DNA of 64,000 bases from NCBI GenBank assembly GCA_001797275.1, contig MGOY01000014.1, positions 273,231 to 337,230 of the forward strand. Reading direction: 5' to 3'. Positions within the stretch are counted from its first letter, which is position 1; every line of letters starts with the position of its first letter. The translations under genes were made by a program, and so were the position numbers. The notes beneath the pieces were generated by a model. It was not told the origin of the DNA. It saw only the letters and a list, made by a program, of their open reading frames with translations, and ran no database searches. The stretch comes from Clostridiales bacterium GWF2_38_85 (lineage in GTDB: Bacteria; Bacillota; Clostridia; Oscillospirales; CAG-382). This document shows, piece after piece, positions 37,630 through 47,623 of the stretch.

Positions 37630-38481
37630 TTATTTAATTCGTCTTTTCCAACTCGTGATAGTATTTTTCATCAACATTGCTCTTGTCATAACGCCAACAC
37701 CGCCGGGTACGGGGGTTATGTATGATGCTTTTTCCTTTACATTATCAAAATCAACATCACCACAGAGCTTATTATTGCTGTCTCTGTTCATGCCGACATC
37801 AATTACGACAGCGCCGTCTTTGACCATATCCGCCGTGATAAGCTTAGCTTTACCGACTGCGGCAACAAGTATATCTGCGCGCTTTGTGACCTCTGCAAGC
37901 GACTTTGTTCTGCTGTGGCAAATTGTAACTGTGCCGTTCTTTGCAAGCAACAGCATTGCCATGGGTTTTCCGACTATATTACTTCTGCCGACAACAACAC
38001 ATTCCTTGCCTTCGACATCAATATTGTATTCGGCAAGCATCTCCATAACTCCGGCAGGTGTGCAGGGAAGGAATATCTGTGTGCCAAGCATGATCTGACC
38101 GACGTTTGAGGATACAAATGCATCGACATCCTTGTCGGGAGAAATCGCAGCAATTACCTGCTTCTCATCAAGTGTTTTTGGCAATGGAAGTTGTACAAGA
38201 ATACCGTCAACTGTATCATCCTTATTCAAGCTTTCGATTAAAGCGATTAGTTCTTCAATCTTTGTATCGTTGCCAAGCAGAAACTCGAGCGATCTGATTC
38301 CGATTTCCTCGCAGTCCTTTTTCTTGTTACGGACATAAATCTGTGAAGCTGAATCATCACCGACAAGAATAACCGCAAGAGCCGGCACTCTTTTTCCGGA
38401 ATCTACCGCAGTCTTTACCTCAGCCGATATACCGGCTTTTATTTTTTGCGCAAGCAGTTTCCCGTCAATTATTATTGCCAT
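37630..38481 (-). CDS. folD: Methylenetetrahydrofolate dehydrogenase / cyclohydrolase
   Basis: A 283-residue bifunctional enzyme with the catalytic lysine region YVRNKKKDCEEIG near residue 50, the substrate loop VQLPLP near 96 and the NADP-binding ECVVVGRSNIVGKPMA near 158, ending with PVPGGVGVMTRAML. It interconverts 5,10-methylene- and 10-formyl-tetrahydrofolate. It overlaps the end of lgt by 17 bp, so the two are translationally coupled. Confidence 0.97.
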   Translation of the reverse strand: MAIIIDGKLLAQKIKAGISAEVKTAVDSGKRVPALAVILVGDDSASQIYVRNKKKDCEEIGIRSLEFLLGNDTKIEELIALIESLNKDDTVDGILVQLPLPKTLDEKQVIAAISPDKDVDAFVSSNVGQIMLGTQIFLPCTPAGVMEMLAEYNIDVEGKECVVVGRSNIVGKPMAMLLLAKNGTVTICHSRTKSLAEVTKRADILVAAVGKAKLITADMVKDGAVVIDVGMNRDSNNKLCGDVDFDNVKEKASYITPVPGGVGVMTRAMLMKNTITSWKRRIK

Positions 38482-39427
38482 CAGTATTTTCCTTATTTGT
38501 TTCTTTAGTCTCTTCTATCTCTTCTGTTGTTTCTATTATTTCGTCCTGAACTGCATTAGCTGTTTCGCTTGTCTCGATACCTTCAGCGGTAGCTTTTTTC
38601 CTGCTGAGGTATTCGGTAAGCTCGGCATCCTCTTGTCTGCCCTTGCCGCGCCTCAGTATGATTATAGCGACGCCAAGAATTATTGAGATAATACCGAATA
38701 TGGACATCAGCTTTATGCTTGCCATAAGGCTGTCTGTGCGGAGTAGTTCAATCAATCCTCTGCCGAAGCCGTACCATATTGCGTAATATGCGAATATCTG
38801 ACCGTCGAACTTTTTCTTTTTGTAAATTATATTTATCAGTATGAAGCCAAGCAGGTTCCATAATGATTCGTATAAGAATGTGGGATGTACTGCCTCACCG
38901 TCAACAATCATTCTCCACGGCAATTTTTCTACATTTGCAGATGCTCCATATGCTTCGCCGTTCATAAAGTTACCCCAACGACCGATTATCTGACCGAGCA
39001 TTACCGCAGGTGCAATACAGTCAAGCAGCTTGTATATACTGAATTTGTTGATTTTAGCGAATACTATTATTGTTATAGCACCGAAAATCAAAGCTCCGTA
39101 GATGGCGAGCCCACCATTCCATATTTCGAAAATTTTAGTCCATTTATCTCCGGTGTTCCAAAAATCATCCGCGGTTAATACATACAGCAGTCTTGCACCG
39201 ATTATCGATATCGGAACCATAAAAAGAACAAGGTTGATAATATCGTCTTCTGTGAAACCTTCCGAATGCTTTCCGCGCCAGATCGCATAGAAATATGCGG
39301 CAAGTATACCGATACAGATGATAATTGCATACCAGACTATACGTATGTTGTCACCGATTCTGAATGCGACCTCATTGACCGTAAAATTATCCATACCGAG
39401 TCCGGGGAAGGAAATAATATGTTCCAT
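38465..39427 (-). CDS. lgt: Prolipoprotein diacylglyceryl transferase
   Basis: A 320-residue multi-span enzyme with the Lgt signature GRWGNFMNGEAYG near residue 147 and HPTFLYESLWN near 181. It transfers diacylglycerol to the lipobox cysteine of prolipoproteins. A charged, Glu/Thr-rich C-terminal extension of about 50 residues is longer than usual. AAAGGA precedes the ATG. It follows the M16 peptidase genes. Confidence 0.96.
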   Translation of the reverse strand: MEHIISFPGLGMDNFTVNEVAFRIGDNIRIVWYAIIICIGILAAYFYAIWRGKHSEGFTEDDIINLVLFMVPISIIGARLLYVLTADDFWNTGDKWTKIFEIWNGGLAIYGALIFGAITIIVFAKINKFSIYKLLDCIAPAVMLGQIIGRWGNFMNGEAYGASANVEKLPWRMIVDGEAVHPTFLYESLWNLLGFILINIIYKKKKFDGQIFAYYAIWYGFGRGLIELLRTDSLMASIKLMSIFGIISIILGVAIIILRRGKGRQEDAELTEYLSRKKATAEGIETSETANAVQDEIIETTEEIEETKETNKENTDGNNN

Positions 39428-39449
39428 TATTTAAACCGTTCCTTTCTTG

Positions 39450-40736
39450 TTATTTCTTGTTTGGGAATACAATTGATGAAGCCATGTATTCTTCTTTATA
39501 CATATCCAGAAACAGCTCGCAGGCGTATTCGTATGATACCGATGCGATTATTTCAGGGTAGTCAAGTAAATCACCGCCGAGAAGATGCAGACGTAAAAAT
39601 CCGTTTGCAATGTCCTCAGTTGAATCAAATGAGGTAAGGTTTGAGGAATACAAAACCTTTTTTGCACGTTCAAAATCGATTTTGTCAAACAGCAATATGC
39701 GTTTTTTATTTATCTCATCAACAATCTCGCTGTACAGCATATCAGGATCGGGTGTTGAACCGCCAATTTCGACAAAAGCAAAGTTTCTGCCAAGTTCGGC
39801 AGATGCCGAGAAGTTTTGGGTAATAATTCTCTTGTTATATGCGTAGGTGTAGAATTCACTCGAATTGCCGAAAAGCATCTGCAATAAAATTTCATTTGCT
39901 GCATGCCTCTTCAGGCTTTCAATATCCTGCGATGGGGTTTTATCCTTGATACCGACAGTTATCATCGGCATTGCAACTTCGAGATTTTTAGTTACATGTT
40001 TTTCATTGATTTGTCTCGGTTCATCAAGCGGCACACGCTCGATGTTTATATCCTTCGAGTTTTTCAATACCTTGTCTGCAACCGCAAGAACTTGATTGGA
40101 AGTAACATCACCGCAGACAACAAGCGTCATATTGTTCAGGTTGTAGAAAGTATTGTAACAACGATAGAGAATCTCGGGAGTTATTTTTGCAATGCTTTCG
40201 ACAGTACCTGCGATATCAATTTGAATCGGATTTTCAATATATAATGCCTTAAGCAGATTGAAGAAAACCTGCCAGCCGGGGTTATCATCGTACATTCTGA
40301 TTTCCTGACCGATAATACCTATTTCTTTTTGCACGGAAGCATCGGTGAAATACGGTGCCTGGACGAAATCAAGCAAAACCTTAAGGTTTTCATTAAAGTT
40401 TTCTGTGCAGGAGAACAGATATGCTGTCTTGTCAAATGAAGTATACGCATTTGCGTTTCCGCCATAGCGTGCATAACGGATGAAGGTGTCCTCACCGTCT
40501 TCATTCTCGAACAGCTTATGCTCAAGGAAATGAGCAATTCCATCGGGGACGGTTATAAAATCAGCATCGCTGTCGGTCTTAAAGGTACGGTCCATTGAAC
40601 CATAATTTGTGCCTATGATAGCGAATGCAGTGGAGTGCTTTTTAGGGATAACGAAAATATTAAGACCGGACTTATGATTTATCTGAAAATAACGTTCATT
40701 AACTGTTGAATTGACTTTTTCGGTTATATTATTCAT
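39450..40736 (-). CDS. ymfH: M16 family metallopeptidase (YmfH type)
   Basis: A 428-residue protein with the inverted zinc motif HFLEHKLFE near residue 66 (HxxEH) and the downstream glutamate region (EIGIIGQEI near 137). M16 peptidases act as chambers of two homologous halves. Its partner is probably the neighbouring gene, which lacks the zinc motif. The gene overlaps that partner by 8 bp and uses an AAAGGAGG site. Confidence 0.92.
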   Translation of the reverse strand: MNNITEKVNSTVNERYFQINHKSGLNIFVIPKKHSTAFAIIGTNYGSMDRTFKTDSDADFITVPDGIAHFLEHKLFENEDGEDTFIRYARYGGNANAYTSFDKTAYLFSCTENFNENLKVLLDFVQAPYFTDASVQKEIGIIGQEIRMYDDNPGWQVFFNLLKALYIENPIQIDIAGTVESIAKITPEILYRCYNTFYNLNNMTLVVCGDVTSNQVLAVADKVLKNSKDINIERVPLDEPRQINEKHVTKNLEVAMPMITVGIKDKTPSQDIESLKRHAANEILLQMLFGNSSEFYTYAYNKRIITQNFSASAELGRNFAFVEIGGSTPDPDMLYSEIVDEINKKRILLFDKIDFERAKKVLYSSNLTSFDSTEDIANGFLRLHLLGGDLLDYPEIIASVSYEYACELFLDMYKEEYMASSIVFPNKK

Positions 40737-42015
40737 CAGCCTGTTCCTCCTTTTTGAGTGTACCTTTAAGGAAGTATGTCATCTCATGTCCGACTTTCTT
40801 TGCAGATGCAACAACTTCCTCTCTTGTGACTTTTGTAATAGCTTCGGCAGCATCAAGCGGTGAGGAGGAAAGCCCAGCGAGAATTCTTGAAAGGTACCAG
40901 TTGTACATGCCGGCGGTGCTATCAGGTATTTCTTTATAGGCGTTTATGATAGATTTCTTTGCAAGTTCAAATTCTTCATCTGTGAATTTGTTGTTACGAA
41001 CAGTTTCAAGCTGTTCAAGTATTGCCTTTTCAGCTTGTTCTTTGTTTTCGTTCTCAATACCGCTTGCTACAATCATAACACCCTTGTGTGCCTCCGGAAT
41101 GGATGAGCAGTAATAACAAAGGCTGAGCTTTTCTCTGACATTGGTGAAAAGTAGTGATGAAGGCGAACCGCCGAACAGTTCGTTAAGAAGTGCAAATGCA
41201 GGGTATTCTTTGTCGGTAAGAACTGTACCCATCCTAAAACCGAGCGACAGCTTGCCCTGAACAACCGGCATGGGTTCAACAAATTCAGGTTTTGGTGTTG
41301 CTTTTCGTATTACATCGGTTAAAGGCATTGCACTCATTCTTGGCTTGAAACCACTGAGATATTTATTAATATATCCGGCAACTTCTTCAGGCTGCATATT
41401 GCCGACAAAGGAAATTTCAACAGCATAATCGCTGATAACTTTTTTATAATGATCAAAGAGAATTTCGGGTGTTATCACTTCAACATCTGCGATATTACCG
41501 CTGTTTTTGACGCTATATGTTTCATCATTGCACATGATTTCAAGACAGCGGTTCATTGCGTAGGTAGATTTATTGTTGATCTGCTCGTTTATACGGTCAA
41601 TAAGCTGTTTCTTTTCGCTCTCAACATAGGTTGTTGAAAATACTCCGTTTTCGAGATAGGGTTCGAAAATCAATTCGCTCAGGATTTTCAGGTTCTCCGC
41701 CATAAGGTCGGTATTATCGATAGTGTATAAATTGTCAAGCATTGATGCGGCAAAGCTTATTGTCTGAACCTCGCCTTTCTTCTTAACATATACAGATATC
41801 GAGGAAGCATACAACTCATCCAGTTTTATGTTTATATCACGCAGAGTCGGATAGCTTTTACAGCCTCTCTTCAGAACATCAGTAAGTAACGAGTTCTTTG
41901 AAGCCGTTTCTTTGAGGAGGGGTGAGATTATATTGACTGAAATGAAATTAGTTTTGAATTTATCGGTAGATATTACACTGAGGTTAACGCCGCCATAAAT
42001 ATTGATTCGTTTCAC
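40729..42015 (-). CDS. ymfF: M16 family protein lacking the catalytic motif (YmfF type)
   Basis: A 428-residue homolog of the downstream peptidase. The position of HxxEH reads TDVLKRGCKSYP, so no zinc site is present; C-terminal motifs such as REKLSLCYYCSS are kept. It is probably the non-catalytic half of a heterodimeric M16 peptidase, as known for paired M16 proteins. Translation starts at a GTG with AGGATG upstream. Confidence 0.9.
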   Translation of the reverse strand: MKRINIYGGVNLSVISTDKFKTNFISVNIISPLLKETASKNSLLTDVLKRGCKSYPTLRDINIKLDELYASSISVYVKKKGEVQTISFAASMLDNLYTIDNTDLMAENLKILSELIFEPYLENGVFSTTYVESEKKQLIDRINEQINNKSTYAMNRCLEIMCNDETYSVKNSGNIADVEVITPEILFDHYKKVISDYAVEISFVGNMQPEEVAGYINKYLSGFKPRMSAMPLTDVIRKATPKPEFVEPMPVVQGKLSLGFRMGTVLTDKEYPAFALLNELFGGSPSSLLFTNVREKLSLCYYCSSIPEAHKGVMIVASGIENENKEQAEKAILEQLETVRNNKFTDEEFELAKKSIINAYKEIPDSTAGMYNWYLSRILAGLSSSPLDAAEAITKVTREEVVASAKKVGHEMTYFLKGTLKKEEQADE

Positions 42016-42033
42016 TAAAACACATCCTATTCT

Positions 42034-42804
42034 TTATAAAATTAATTTTCCGCTATCTTTATCTCCATAAAGTGTTGAATTTTTATGTCTTCTGAGTATT
42101 GAAGCAGGGCAGTTCTCGCTGATATCTCCGATAAGAGTTGCTTTTACAGCATTGGCTTTTGTTGTTGCAGGGACAACACAGAATATCCTATCACCTGAGA
42201 ACAGCATCGGTACGGTTAGAGTTATTGCATATTTCGGAACCTCGTTAATTGATTTGAAGCATCCATCGTTCACCTGTTGTTGTCTGCATACATCATCAAG
42301 AACTACTTTTTTTACAAGGTATTTGTCGTTGAAGTTAGCCATTCCGGTGCCGGGGTCGTTAAATGCAATATGCCCGTTTTCACCGATTCCCATACAGACG
42401 ATATCAATCGGGTGTTTCTCGAGAAGCTCGGAGTATCTCTTGCATTCCGCGTCCGGATCGGTTGCTGTTGAGTCAATATAATTCACTGATTTCAATTGTA
42501 TTTTCGAAAAGATGGCATTGTTGAGAAAGTTGCCGAAGCCCTGGGGTGCATTTGTATCAAGCCCGATATATTCGTCCATGTGAAAAGCGTTAATTCTTGA
42601 GAAATTGACATCCGATTTTACCAGCGTCGCAAGAAATTCGTTCTGTGATGGAGCTGCTGCAAAAATCATATTTATTTCGTTTTTTTTGATGAGGAGTTCT
42701 TTAATATATGCCGCTGCTTCATCTGCTGATGACCTTCCCATGTTTTCACGGGTGTCGTAGATTTTATACTCAAGCAAATCTGCTTTTCCACTTTTTAATA
42801 TCAT
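42034..42804 (-). CDS. Divergent glucosamine-6-phosphate deaminase/isomerase
   Basis: A 256-residue NagB-fold protein. It keeps HMDEYIGL near residue 75 and CMGIGENGHIAFNDPGTG near 135, with Asp replacing the usual Glu of FNEP. It lies 12 bp downstream of nagA in the same operon, which supports the reaction GlcN-6-P to fructose-6-P. It is clearly different from the NagB at 23099-23887, so the two may differ in substrate or regulation. Confidence 0.85.
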   Translation of the reverse strand: MILKSGKADLLEYKIYDTRENMGRSSADEAAAYIKELLIKKNEINMIFAAAPSQNEFLATLVKSDVNFSRINAFHMDEYIGLDTNAPQGFGNFLNNAIFSKIQLKSVNYIDSTATDPDAECKRYSELLEKHPIDIVCMGIGENGHIAFNDPGTGMANFNDKYLVKKVVLDDVCRQQQVNDGCFKSINEVPKYAITLTVPMLFSGDRIFCVVPATTKANAVKATLIGDISENCPASILRRHKNSTLYGDKDSGKLIL

Positions 42805-42816
42805 TTCTAAATACCT

Positions 42817-43992
42817 CTATGCTTTATATATTGTTTTACCGTTTGATATGGTAGACATAATATTAATATTATTATCAAAAACTGTGAAATCGGCATCAAA
42901 GTTAGGTGCAATTGTACCTTTATTTTTTAGTCCGACAATTCGTGCGGGTGTTCTTGTCATCATTTTGACTGTATCAAGCAGGGGAACAGCTGCTGTTTGC
43001 ACCATTGTTCTGACAAGCCTGTCGGTTGTTGCTATACTACCGCCGAAAGCGGTTTTATCCATCAGCTTTGCAACACCGTCTTCAATTATAACCGGAAGTC
43101 CGTTTTCCTTGCTACCGAGAACACTAACACCCTCAGTTTGACCTGCGGCACGCATTGAATCTGTAACAAGAGCAACTCTGTCAGGTCCTTTTTGTTTCCA
43201 GACATAATTGAGTATCGGAGCAGGAAGATGACAGCCATCAGCGATGATCTCAACATCCATATTTTCAATCAGATATCCGCTTTCAATAAGACCGGGGAAG
43301 CGGAAACCTTGCTTTCTTATCATAGATGACATACCGCTGTAAAAGTGAGTCATTATTGTAAATCCATTTTCGTAAGCTTCGAGGGCGGTTTCATACAAAG
43401 CATCAGAATGTCCGATGCAAGGAAGTATATTCATACTTCTGAGCTTTCTGCCAAGCTCCATTGCACCGTCAAGCTCGGGAGCAATTGTCCATCTTAAAAT
43501 ACTGTTTGATTTTTCAAGAATTTTATTATAGTGTTCGGGATTCGGTGTTTTTATATACCTTTCATCCTGAGCACCTTTTTGCGAAAGTGCAACATATGGA
43601 CCTTCTATATGAATTCCGGCAAGGTAACTGCCGTTATTTTCAGTGTTTTTTGCTTTCTCAAATATATTAAAAAGTGAGAACAGCTCTTCGTCAGTGCATG
43701 ATAGAGTAGTCGAAAGCATTGTTGCAGTTCCATGCTGTGCATGAAGTTGTGCTACGCCGAGAAAGGCTTCGATTGTTCCGTCGGTAAAGTCGTGACCGCC
43801 GCCGCCGTGTATGTGTATATCAATGAATCCGGGAGCTATATACAGTCCGGAGTAATCGATTATATTATATTCGATGTCATTATTTCTTTTCGTTCCGACA
43901 TAGGTTATCCTGTTTTCGGAGAAACAGACTTCGCCATCTTTTATTATCCTATCGGGTGTTATTATATTGCCAATCAGCTTAGTTGCAGTCAT
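42817..43992 (-). CDS. nagA: N-acetylglucosamine-6-phosphate deacetylase
   Basis: A 391-residue amidohydrolase with FIDIHIHGGGGHDF near residue 60, HIEGPYVALSQKGAQ, IGHSDA, THFYSGMSSM, DGCHLPAPI and VTDSMRAAG. It removes acetate from GlcNAc-6-P before NagB acts. I choose the ATG of MTATKL; another in-frame ATG 12 bp upstream abuts AAGGA. The surrounding bases match the start region of spoVAD closely (see findings). Confidence 0.95.
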   Translation of the reverse strand: MTATKLIGNIITPDRIIKDGEVCFSENRITYVGTKRNNDIEYNIIDYSGLYIAPGFIDIHIHGGGGHDFTDGTIEAFLGVAQLHAQHGTATMLSTTLSCTDEELFSLFNIFEKAKNTENNGSYLAGIHIEGPYVALSQKGAQDERYIKTPNPEHYNKILEKSNSILRWTIAPELDGAMELGRKLRSMNILPCIGHSDALYETALEAYENGFTIMTHFYSGMSSMIRKQGFRFPGLIESGYLIENMDVEIIADGCHLPAPILNYVWKQKGPDRVALVTDSMRAAGQTEGVSVLGSKENGLPVIIEDGVAKLMDKTAFGGSIATTDRLVRTMVQTAAVPLLDTVKMMTRTPARIVGLKNKGTIAPNFDADFTVFDNNINIMSTISNGKTIYKA

Positions 43993-44060
43993 AATTATGA
44001 CCATTCCTTCTTTAGTGAGTGGGTATTGTGGCATGTTTTACGAAGCTGCCCAAAACCGTA

Positions 44061-44084
44061 CTTTGAAAGATTTATCTTTCAAAG
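44061..44084 (-). other. Hairpin after ispF
   Basis: CTTTGAAAGAT pairs with ATCTTTCAAAG. No good T-run follows on the minus strand, so it may be a weak terminator between ispF and nagA. Confidence 0.5.
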
Positions 44085-44085
44085 T

Positions 44086-44562
44086 TTATTCCTTTTTGTT
44101 AATCAAACAAACGCTATGAGCAGCGATTCCTTGTTTTTCACCGGTGAAGCCCAGTCCTTCTTCGGTTGTAGCTTTGATATTGACTTTATTTACATTGCAA
44201 TTTATTGCAGCAGCTATATTTTCGATCATCTGAGGTATATATGGTGCAAGCTTAGGTGCCTGTGCAATAATAGTTGCATCAATGTTTATTATTTCATAAT
44301 TATCGGTTTGAAGTAGTTTAATAACTATTTTTAGGAGTGAAATGCTTGAAATATCCTTAAATCCTGCGTTTGTGTCAGGGAAATGCATGCCAATGTCACC
44401 GAGTGCTGCAGCTCCGAGCAGTGCATCGCATATAGCGTGAAGCAGTACATCGGCATCCGAGTGACCAAGCAGTCCTTTTTCATATGGAATGTCGACACCG
44501 CCGAGAATTAGCTTGCGATTTTCAACAAGCCTGTGAACGTCATATCCATGACCGATTCTCAT
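44086..44562 (-). CDS. ispF: 2-C-methyl-D-erythritol 2,4-cyclodiphosphate synthase
   Basis: A 158-residue enzyme with [12 protein letters not shown] (metal DxH), [11 protein letters not shown] and the C-terminal [13 protein letters not shown]. It forms the cyclodiphosphate in the MEP isoprenoid pathway. Its ATG overlaps the ispD stop (ATGA), the usual ispD-ispF coupling. Confidence 0.97.
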   Translation of the reverse strand: MRIGHGYDVHRLVENRKLILGGVDIPYEKGLLGHSDADVLLHAICDALLGAAALGDIGMHFPDTNAGFKDISSISLLKIVIKLLQTDNYEIINIDATIIAQAPKLAPYIPQMIENIAAAINCNVNKVNIKATTEEGLGFTGEKQGIAAHSVCLINKKE

Positions 44563-45236
44563 AAGTTGCCTCCAATTAATGTGTTTGCAATAACTACATC
44601 CGATGGAGTTGTCAGCTTTATGTTTGTCACAGGGCAATCAACATATGTAACCTTAAAGCCTGCTTTTTCAACAAGAGTTGTATCATCGGTTGCTATGTAA
44701 TTGTTTTTCTTTGCAAGTGCAAGTGCAACACTGTAAACATCTTTGTTGAATACCTGTGGTGTTTGCACGGCCTTTAATGCAGATCTTTTAGGTGTTTTTA
44801 CCTTATCTTCATCGATATATTTTATTGTATCGGTAACAGGTGTTGATGCTGTCGCAGCCCCGCTCCGGAATGCAGCTTCGATAATTTCATTTATAGTTTC
44901 TGTCAGCACAAGCGGTCTGGCGCAGTCATGAATCACAATAATCCTTGTATCCTTGTCAGTCGCGCAAAACGCTTTATTTACTGATTCATTTCTTGTGGCA
45001 CCGCCTTGAACAAGGGTAATTGGCATTGATTCGCGATATTTTGCTGCTATGCTTTCAAGCTCTGCTGTATCCTTGCAGGCAACTACGATTTCGTCTATAT
45101 ATTTTGAGCGTATAAACTTTTGCAATACATGTTCAAATACAGTTATACCGTTTAACAGGATAAGCGGCTTTGAGACACCACCCATTCGAGTGCCGTCTCC
45201 AGCCGCTACTATTATTGCACTGACCTTCTGTATCAT
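44559..45236 (-). CDS. ispD: 2-C-methyl-D-erythritol 4-phosphate cytidylyltransferase
   Basis: A 225-residue enzyme with [20 protein letters not shown] at the N-terminus, [10 protein letters not shown] near residue 100 and KAVQTPQVF near 150. It makes CDP-methylerythritol in the MEP pathway. The start at MIQKVSAII has GAGGTG 11 nt upstream; an in-frame TTG at 45257 overlaps that site. Confidence 0.96.
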   Translation of the reverse strand: MIQKVSAIIVAAGDGTRMGGVSKPLILLNGITVFEHVLQKFIRSKYIDEIVVACKDTAELESIAAKYRESMPITLVQGGATRNESVNKAFCATDKDTRIIVIHDCARPLVLTETINEIIEAAFRSGAATASTPVTDTIKYIDEDKVKTPKRSALKAVQTPQVFNKDVYSVALALAKKNNYIATDDTTLVEKAGFKVTYVDCPVTNIKLTTPSDVVIANTLIGGNL

Positions 45237-45286
45237 ATTAACGCTTACACCTCGCAATCAAAAAATAAATTTCTATTTTTTGATTT

Positions 45287-45820
45287 TTATGCTTGATAGT
45301 TATATCCGAGTGATAATGCTTTCTTATTCAACTCAGCAAGCTGAGGTTTTGATTTCGGTGTACTGTGTACCAGTACAGCTTCTACAAGCGAGTAGTCAAA
45401 AAGCTTTATTGCTTTTAACATTTGACCGAACATGATTATATTTGCAAGACCGGCAAGGTCATTGTCCGATGCAAGCATTGATGCAGGTATATAATATGCT
45501 TTTATATCTGTTCTTACAGTCTTTTTCTCAACCAAAGAGGAGTCAACTATCATTATTCCGTTTTTTATTACGGTATGCTCGAATTTTTCGAACGAAGGAA
45601 GATTGAGAACCAGCAAGACATCCGGTTTTGTTACAAGCGGTGAACCTATCGGTTCATCATTTACTATAACACTGCAGTTTGCAGTTCCTCCGCGCATCTC
45701 GGGACCGTAAGAGGGAAGCCAACTGACCTGTTTGTCTAATTCCAACCCAACTTTTGCGAGCAATTTGCCTGAGAACAAAATTCCCTGACCACCGAAACCG
45801 GCAAATAAAAAGTTACTCAT
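45287..45820 (-). CDS. 2-oxoacid:ferredoxin oxidoreductase, gamma subunit
   Basis: A 177-residue protein with the gamma-subunit signature FAGFGGQGILFSGKLLA, WLPSYGPEMRGGTANC and VLNLPSFEKFE. It completes the four-subunit complex with the genes upstream. The ATG at 45820 lies inside the beta-subunit gene end (8-bp overlap), with GGGAGGTG as the site. Confidence 0.93.
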   Translation of the reverse strand: MSNFLFAGFGGQGILFSGKLLAKVGLELDKQVSWLPSYGPEMRGGTANCSVIVNDEPIGSPLVTKPDVLLVLNLPSFEKFEHTVIKNGIMIVDSSLVEKKTVRTDIKAYYIPASMLASDNDLAGLANIIMFGQMLKAIKLFDYSLVEAVLVHSTPKSKPQLAELNKKALSLGYNYQA

Positions 45821-46571
45821 TATTTGCACCTCCCTTGGTTATATCCTTGTAAACACCGAGCGGATAATATGGTATCATCTTTTCACGAACGAAATCCATT
45901 GACTGCGCAGGAGAAAATCCCCAGTTAGTGGGACAGGTTGAAAGTATTTCGATTATAGATAAGCCTTTTTTATCTCTTTGAATTTCAAAAGCTTTTTGTA
46001 TAGCAGCTTTTGCACGGCGAATATTCTTTACGTTGTCAAGTGCAACTCTCTCAGCATATGCAACACCTTCAATTGTCGACATAAGCTCACAGATACGGAG
46101 CGGATTACCTTGTATTTCAGCTTTTCTTCCATATGGTGAGGTTGTTGTTACCTGTCCAAGCAGTGTAGTGGGTGCCATCTGACCGCCGGTCATACCGTAA
46201 ATTGCATTGTTGATAAATATAATTGTTATATTCTCACCTCTTGCACCAGAATGTATGGTTTCAGCGGTACCGATAGCGGCAAGGTCGCCATCACCTTGAT
46301 ATGTGAATACAAATTTATCCGGATTAGCACGCTTGATACCGGTTGCGACAGCCGGAGCACGTCCGTGCGGAGCCTGAACCATGTCGCAGTTGAAGTAATT
46401 GTATGCGAAAACCGCACAACCTACAGGAGCGATACCGATTGTCTGCCCTTCGATATCAAGTGCATCTATTGCTTCGGCAACAAGACGGTGAGCTATTCCA
46501 TGTGTACAGCCGGGACAGTAATGGAAGGGGACATCAGCAAGTGCCTTGGGTTTTTCAAATACTATATTCAT
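45813..46571 (-). CDS. 2-oxoacid:ferredoxin oxidoreductase, beta subunit (thiamine pyrophosphate-binding)
   Basis: A 252-residue protein with FHYCPGCTHGIAHRL (cluster and cofactor region) and YQGDGDLAAIGTAETIH (the GDG thiamine pyrophosphate motif), then INNAIYGMTGGQMAPTT. It carries out decarboxylation of the 2-oxoacid. It overlaps the alpha gene by 4 bp. Confidence 0.94.
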   Translation of the reverse strand: MNIVFEKPKALADVPFHYCPGCTHGIAHRLVAEAIDALDIEGQTIGIAPVGCAVFAYNYFNCDMVQAPHGRAPAVATGIKRANPDKFVFTYQGDGDLAAIGTAETIHSGARGENITIIFINNAIYGMTGGQMAPTTLLGQVTTTSPYGRKAEIQGNPLRICELMSTIEGVAYAERVALDNVKNIRRAKAAIQKAFEIQRDKKGLSIIEILSTCPTNWGFSPAQSMDFVREKMIPYYPLGVYKDITKGGANNE

Positions 46572-47623
46572 TTTGCAAGTCTCCTTATATTATCAAGAAT
46601 TTCTTCGGGAACAGGCATCACACCGCCGGTTCTGCCAAAGTGTTTTACCGGTTTTTTGCATTCGATTGCAAGCTTAATATCATCAATCATCTGCCCCATA
46701 TTAAGTTCGACCGACAGGAAGATGTCAACCTTGTCAGCAAGCTTGTTAAGACGCTTTTTCGGGAATGGATATAATGTTATCGGACGATGAAGTCCTGCCT
46801 TTATACCTTCAGCTCTTGCAAGATTTACTGCGGTTCTTGCAATTCTGGCAGTAATGCCATATGCAACAACAACGATTTCAGCATCGTCTGTCAGATATTC
46901 CTCATACTTGACTTCGGTTTCTTCGATTTTTTTATATCTTTCAAATCTTTCAATATTTTTCTGCTCAAGTTCTTCGGGTTGGATATAAAGAGAGTTTACA
47001 ATATTCATCGGTCTCTTATTCTGATGACCGTTGCAGACCCAAGTTTTTTCCGGGAGAACTCTTACGGGCTTTGCTGCAAAATCAACCGGTTCCATCATCT
47101 GACCAAGCGCACCGTCTGCAAGAATCATGACCGGTGTTCTGTATATGTCGGCAAGATCAAACGCTTCACCTGTGAGTATAGCCATCTCTTGAATATTTGC
47201 AGGTGCAAGCACGATAAGATGCATATCACCATGGCCAAGCGCCTTTGTTGCCTGAAAGTAGTCTGACTGAGCAGGCTGGATACCGCCGAGACCTGGACCG
47301 CCGCGCTGTACATTGACTATAACGCAAGGCAGATCAGAGCCGACAATGTAGGATATACCCTCGCCTTTTAAGCTGATTCCGGGTGAGGATGAAGATGTCA
47401 TAACTCTTGCACCGCTTGCAGAAGCTCCGAGAACCATGTTGATTGCTGCAATTTCACTTTCAGCCTGAAGCGAAAGTCCGCCTCTGTTAGGCATTTGCTT
47501 TGCCATATATTCTGATAAATCTGTCTGTGGTGTAATAGGATAACCGAAAAACAATTTACAGCCTGCACGGATTGCGGCTTCTGCAACTGCTTCGTTGCCT
47601 TTCATTAAAACTTTCCGACTCAT
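46568..47623 (-). CDS. vorB: 2-oxoacid:ferredoxin oxidoreductase, alpha subunit (VorB type)
   Basis: A 351-residue protein with FFGYPITPQTDLSEYMAKQ, QAESEIAAINMVLGASASGA and NVQRGGPGLGG. The length and pattern match the VorB/KorA group, which oxidises branched-chain 2-oxoacids or 2-oxoglutarate to acyl-CoA with reduction of ferredoxin. Sequence alone does not settle which substrate is used. ATGA overlap with the ferredoxin gene. Confidence 0.88.
   Translation of the reverse strand: MSRKVLMKGNEAVAEAAIRAGCKLFFGYPITPQTDLSEYMAKQMPNRGGLSLQAESEIAAINMVLGASASGARVMTSSSSPGISLKGEGISYIVGSDLPCVIVNVQRGGPGLGGIQPAQSDYFQATKALGHGDMHLIVLAPANIQEMAILTGEAFDLADIYRTPVMILADGALGQMMEPVDFAAKPVRVLPEKTWVCNGHQNKRPMNIVNSLYIQPEELEQKNIERFERYKKIEETEVKYEEYLTDDAEIVVVAYGITARIARTAVNLARAEGIKAGLHRPITLYPFPKKRLNKLADKVDIFLSVELNMGQMIDDIKLAIECKKPVKHFGRTGGVMPVPEEILDNIRRLAK

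Noticed and set aside
43732..44316. Long open frame on the plus strand opposite nagA and ispF
   Set aside because: It lies across two well-supported minus-strand genes, has no ribosome binding site and encodes a low-complexity hydrophobic product typical of antisense reading.
46251..46790. Open frame opposite the oxidoreductase alpha/beta genes
   Set aside because: It is antisense to strongly conserved coding sequence and shows no motifs or start signal.
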